The notes beneath the pieces are model-generated. The model saw nothing but the letters and a program-made list of their open reading frames with translations. It had not been told where the DNA came from and ran no database searches. 64,000 bases of DNA. Origin: CAZOBJ01 sp964577825 (GTDB lineage Bacteria > Planctomycetota > SZUA-567 > JAFGNG01). The position numbers were made by a program, and so were the translations under genes. The DNA lies in assembly GCA_964577825.1 (NCBI GenBank), contig CAZOBJ010000003.1, positions 7,372 to 71,371 on the forward strand, in the 5' to 3' direction. Positions 62,496 to 64,000 of the stretch are shown here, in pieces; position 1 is the first letter of the stretch; each line of letters opens with the position of its first letter.

Positions 62496-62885
62496 CTACA
62501 GGGCCGACGCGTCCGGCCCCTCGGGCACGCGAACGAGTTCGTCGAGCACGCCCCGCAGCCGGCCGTGGCGCGGACTCGACTCCACCACATGCGTGCCCGG
62601 CAGGTCGCGCAGCACCCGCCGGGTCTCGTCGGCCTGGGCGGAGACGTCGGTCACGACCACGGGCACGGACGCGTCCAGGTCGCGGACGTTGAGCACGAGC
62701 TCCACCGGGTCCAGGCTCGCATGCCGCCGATCCAGGAGCACCGCGGCGAATCGTTCTCTGCGCAGCGCCTTGACCGCGTCCTCGATCGAGGTACGCACCA
62801 GAGGCTCGAAACCCATATGGAAGAGATCATCGGCCTGCGCTTCGCTCTCCTGCGCGCCCACGAGCAGCACGGTGTACCGCCCCAT
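62496..62885 (-). CDS. Degenerate receiver-like protein
   Basis: 129 residues with the alpha/beta pattern of a REC domain: YTVLLVGAQESEAQADDLF, FAAVLLDRRHASLDPVELVL, VPVVVTDVSAQADETRRVL. The Asp in VLLDRR sits where the phosphoacceptor is expected. The N-terminal acidic pair is missing (VGAQES) and the conserved Lys near the end is not evident, so phosphorylation is doubtful. It may be a pseudo-receiver used for protein contact. The ATG at 62885 follows AAGGAGGGCG. It is first in the run with proA 28 bases downstream. Confidence 0.7.
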   Translation of the reverse strand: MGRYTVLLVGAQESEAQADDLFHMGFEPLVRTSIEDAVKALRRERFAAVLLDRRHASLDPVELVLNVRDLDASVPVVVTDVSAQADETRRVLRDLPGTHVVESSPRHGRLRGVLDELVRVPEGPDASAL

Positions 62886-63335
62886 GCCACGCGCCCTCCT
62901 TGTCCGCGGATTGCACACGGAAATGCGCGTTCTCGCCTGATGCATCGAATGAGCAGCAACCTGTGTGCCGCGCCCGGAGCGAACGTCGTAGCTCTTTGGA
63001 AATCAACGGGTTGCGCAGGCGATCGACTGGGCTTGCTCGCCGGACGAGTAGGCGCACCGCAGGGCACACGCACGTTGATGCGCAAGAATGGTACAATTGA
63101 TCGAGATATGTGCCACATATGCGTTCCATTTCTGCGCGATTTGTGCCGAACAGACTCGGATTTTCCGTTCGCCCGTCGCAGAATCGCGTGCAAGAACGCG
63201 CAGAGGAATACACGGCAAGCTCTTTATTAGATTGCAGTTAGGACAGAATATAGAGGTGCGCGCGTGTGGAGAAGCAGACGCCTTGCGCGCTGCTCGTGAT
63301 CGTACTAAATGTGCACATACTCCCGCACAGCCGCC
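62886..63335. other. AT-richer intergenic region
   Basis: About 450 bases without a supported gene, clearly richer in A+T than its surroundings between 63080 and 63330. It holds the palindrome at 63106-63120 and scattered TATAGA/TACAAT-like hexamers but no clean promoter pair. It separates the DUF362 ferredoxin gene from the receiver-like gene and is the likely control region for the downstream minus-strand run. Confidence 0.5.
63106..63120. repeat. Perfect 7-bp inverted repeat, possible operator
   Basis: ATATGTG-C-CACATAT, arms of seven bases around one central base, 221 bases upstream of the receiver-like gene. Its symmetry suits a dimeric regulator. There is no T-tract, so it is not a terminator. 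Confidence 0.5.
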
Positions 63336-64000
63336 CTATTGGGGTCGGACCTCGTCGAACGGGGTCTCGGGCAGGATGCCGTAGGTCTCGTGCGCGTATT
63401 CGGCGGCCTCGTGCGCGGTGTCGAGCAGCGGATCGGTGGCATCCTTGCCCTCGGCGCGCAAGGCGTCCCTGAGCATGGCCCCGGCCCGCCGGTCGATGGC
63501 GAACGGGTTCTTGCCCACGAGCAGGCCCAGGTCCGTCGCGACCATGGGCGTCTGCGTCCGATTGATGCAGTCGCAGCGCTCGGTGATGCGCACGAGATGC
63601 AGGACGTGTACCATGCGCTCCCAGCTTCCCTGCATCAGGCCCAGCGTGTAGTCGGTGATGCGCACGGGCAGGGTCTCCTGGCCGCGGACCCAGTCCTCGA
63701 TGCGCTCGGCCTGCAGGTGCACGGCGCCGCGCGTGCACACGGCCTCGCACTCGCCGCACCCGATGCACCGGTCCGGGTCGAGGACCGGCACCCCGGCGCC
63801 GTCGGGCAGAGAGAGCGCGTCTTCCGGACAATTGCGCACGCACAGGCCGCACGCCTCGCACTTCTCGGGGTCGAACGTGGGCAAGAGCGACTGGTGCATG
63901 CGCAGCTTGCCGTTGAGCGCGGCCAGGCCCATGGCCACGCTCTTCACGCACCCGGCCACGCCCGCCAGTCCGTGCAGGGTCAGGTGCGCGTGGTTGACCA
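63336..64000 (-). CDS. DUF362-family protein with two [4Fe-4S] clusters (N-terminus outside the window)
   Basis: The last 221 residues of a gene that begins beyond the window edge. VNHAHLTLHGLAGVAGCVKS followed by VAMGLAALNGKLRMHQS matches the middle of DUF362 proteins. Two ferredoxin motifs follow, CEACGLCVRNCPEDAL and CIGCGECEAVCTRGAV, each CxxCxxCxxxC. The C-terminal CDCINRTQTPMVATDLGLLV and NPFAIDRRAG belong to the same family. DUF362 proteins are common in anaerobes and are presumed redox or metal-related; no precise function is established. The nominal start at 63959 is only an internal GTG. The gene is first, as far as seen, in the minus-strand direction. Confidence 0.9.
   Translation of the reverse strand, partial: VNHAHLTLHGLAGVAGCVKSVAMGLAALNGKLRMHQSLLPTFDPEKCEACGLCVRNCPEDALSLPDGAGVPVLDPDRCIGCGECEAVCTRGAVHLQAERIEDWVRGQETLPVRITDYTLGLMQGSWERMVHVLHLVRITERCDCINRTQTPMVATDLGLLVGKNPFAIDRRAGAMLRDALRAEGKDATDPLLDTAHEAAEYAHETYGILPETPFDEVRPQ

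Noticed and set aside
63091..63120. Sigma54 promoter reading on the minus strand (TGGCAC present)
   Set aside because: The TTGC element is not at the required distance after TGGCAC.

Overview
The window is GC-rich (roughly two-thirds G+C by eye) and densely coded, with consensus sigma70-type promoters (TTGACA / TATAAT-like hexamers 16-18 bases apart), strong Shine-Dalgarno sequences and tRNA genes that encode CCA. Signal peptides, a beta-barrel export protein, a parvulin chaperone and DegP-type protease, and a surface-protein cluster point to a bacterium with two membranes. A stand-alone anaerobic-RNR-type glycyl radical domain, Pyl-less MttB methyltransferases, a zinc-site URO-D methyltransferase and a DUF362 ferredoxin suggest anaerobic or micro-oxic metabolism. 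The mix is typical of uncultured GC-rich lineages (Planctomycetota / Hydrogenedentota / Sumerlaeota-like or Desulfobacterota-like). I cannot place it more closely. A run of exactly 100 Ns shows that this is a scaffolded draft assembly.

Layout. 1-8.7 kb: amino-acid permease with a PTS EIIA tail, glycosyltransferase, two-PDZ serine protease, signal peptidase I with a small anchored protein, TPR protein, CPBP protease and a URO-D-type methyltransferase. 8.7-20.4 kb: biotin ligase read in one frame with an exported domain, a stand-alone NrdD-like glycyl radical domain, a lysine-rich histone-like protein, valS, a DapB-fold dehydrogenase, a D-aminoacylase, an FG-GAP propeller protein and tRNA-Arg(CCG). 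20.4-22.6 kb: a compositionally different stretch holding a transglutaminase-like/TPR protein, ending at the assembly gap. 22.6-31 kb: truncated Gfo/Idh/MocA oxidoreductase plus AAC(3)-fold acetyltransferase, metallo-beta-lactamase-fold hydrolase, PHP-UvrD helicase fusion, sugar-hydrolase-like propeller and TPR protein. 31-40 kb: a CHASE2 adenylate/guanylate cyclase, a 1600-residue FecR surface protein with a TbpB-like C-terminal barrel, and a Slam-like TPR/beta-barrel exporter. 40-49.3 kb: tRNA-Gly(GCC), parvulin isomerase with a secreted partner, an anchored protein whose end overlaps tRNA-Leu(GAG), a pteridine-reductase-like SDR with folB, and a nicotinamidase-like protein with pncB. 49.3-64 kb: a long minus-strand run with two response regulators, a frameshifted PAS sensor kinase, MarC, a complete OpuC-type betaine/quaternary-amine ABC transporter, a SAM methyltransferase, two MttB-family methyltransferases, a glutamate-cysteine-ligase-family enzyme coupled to proA, a degenerate receiver protein and a DUF362 ferredoxin running off the end.

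How they fit together. The 52.9-59.8 kb genes (MttB x2, methyltransferase, OpuC ABC) share start/stop overlaps and look like one unit for uptake and methyl transfer of betaine-like quaternary amines. ProA upstream adds an osmolyte theme. The 31-40 kb genes look like a surface-display module (exporter plus large cargo) next to a CHASE2 cyclase, with an intrinsic terminator between cargo and cyclase. The 45.5-49.3 kb genes form a pteridine/NAD cofactor cluster behind a good promoter.
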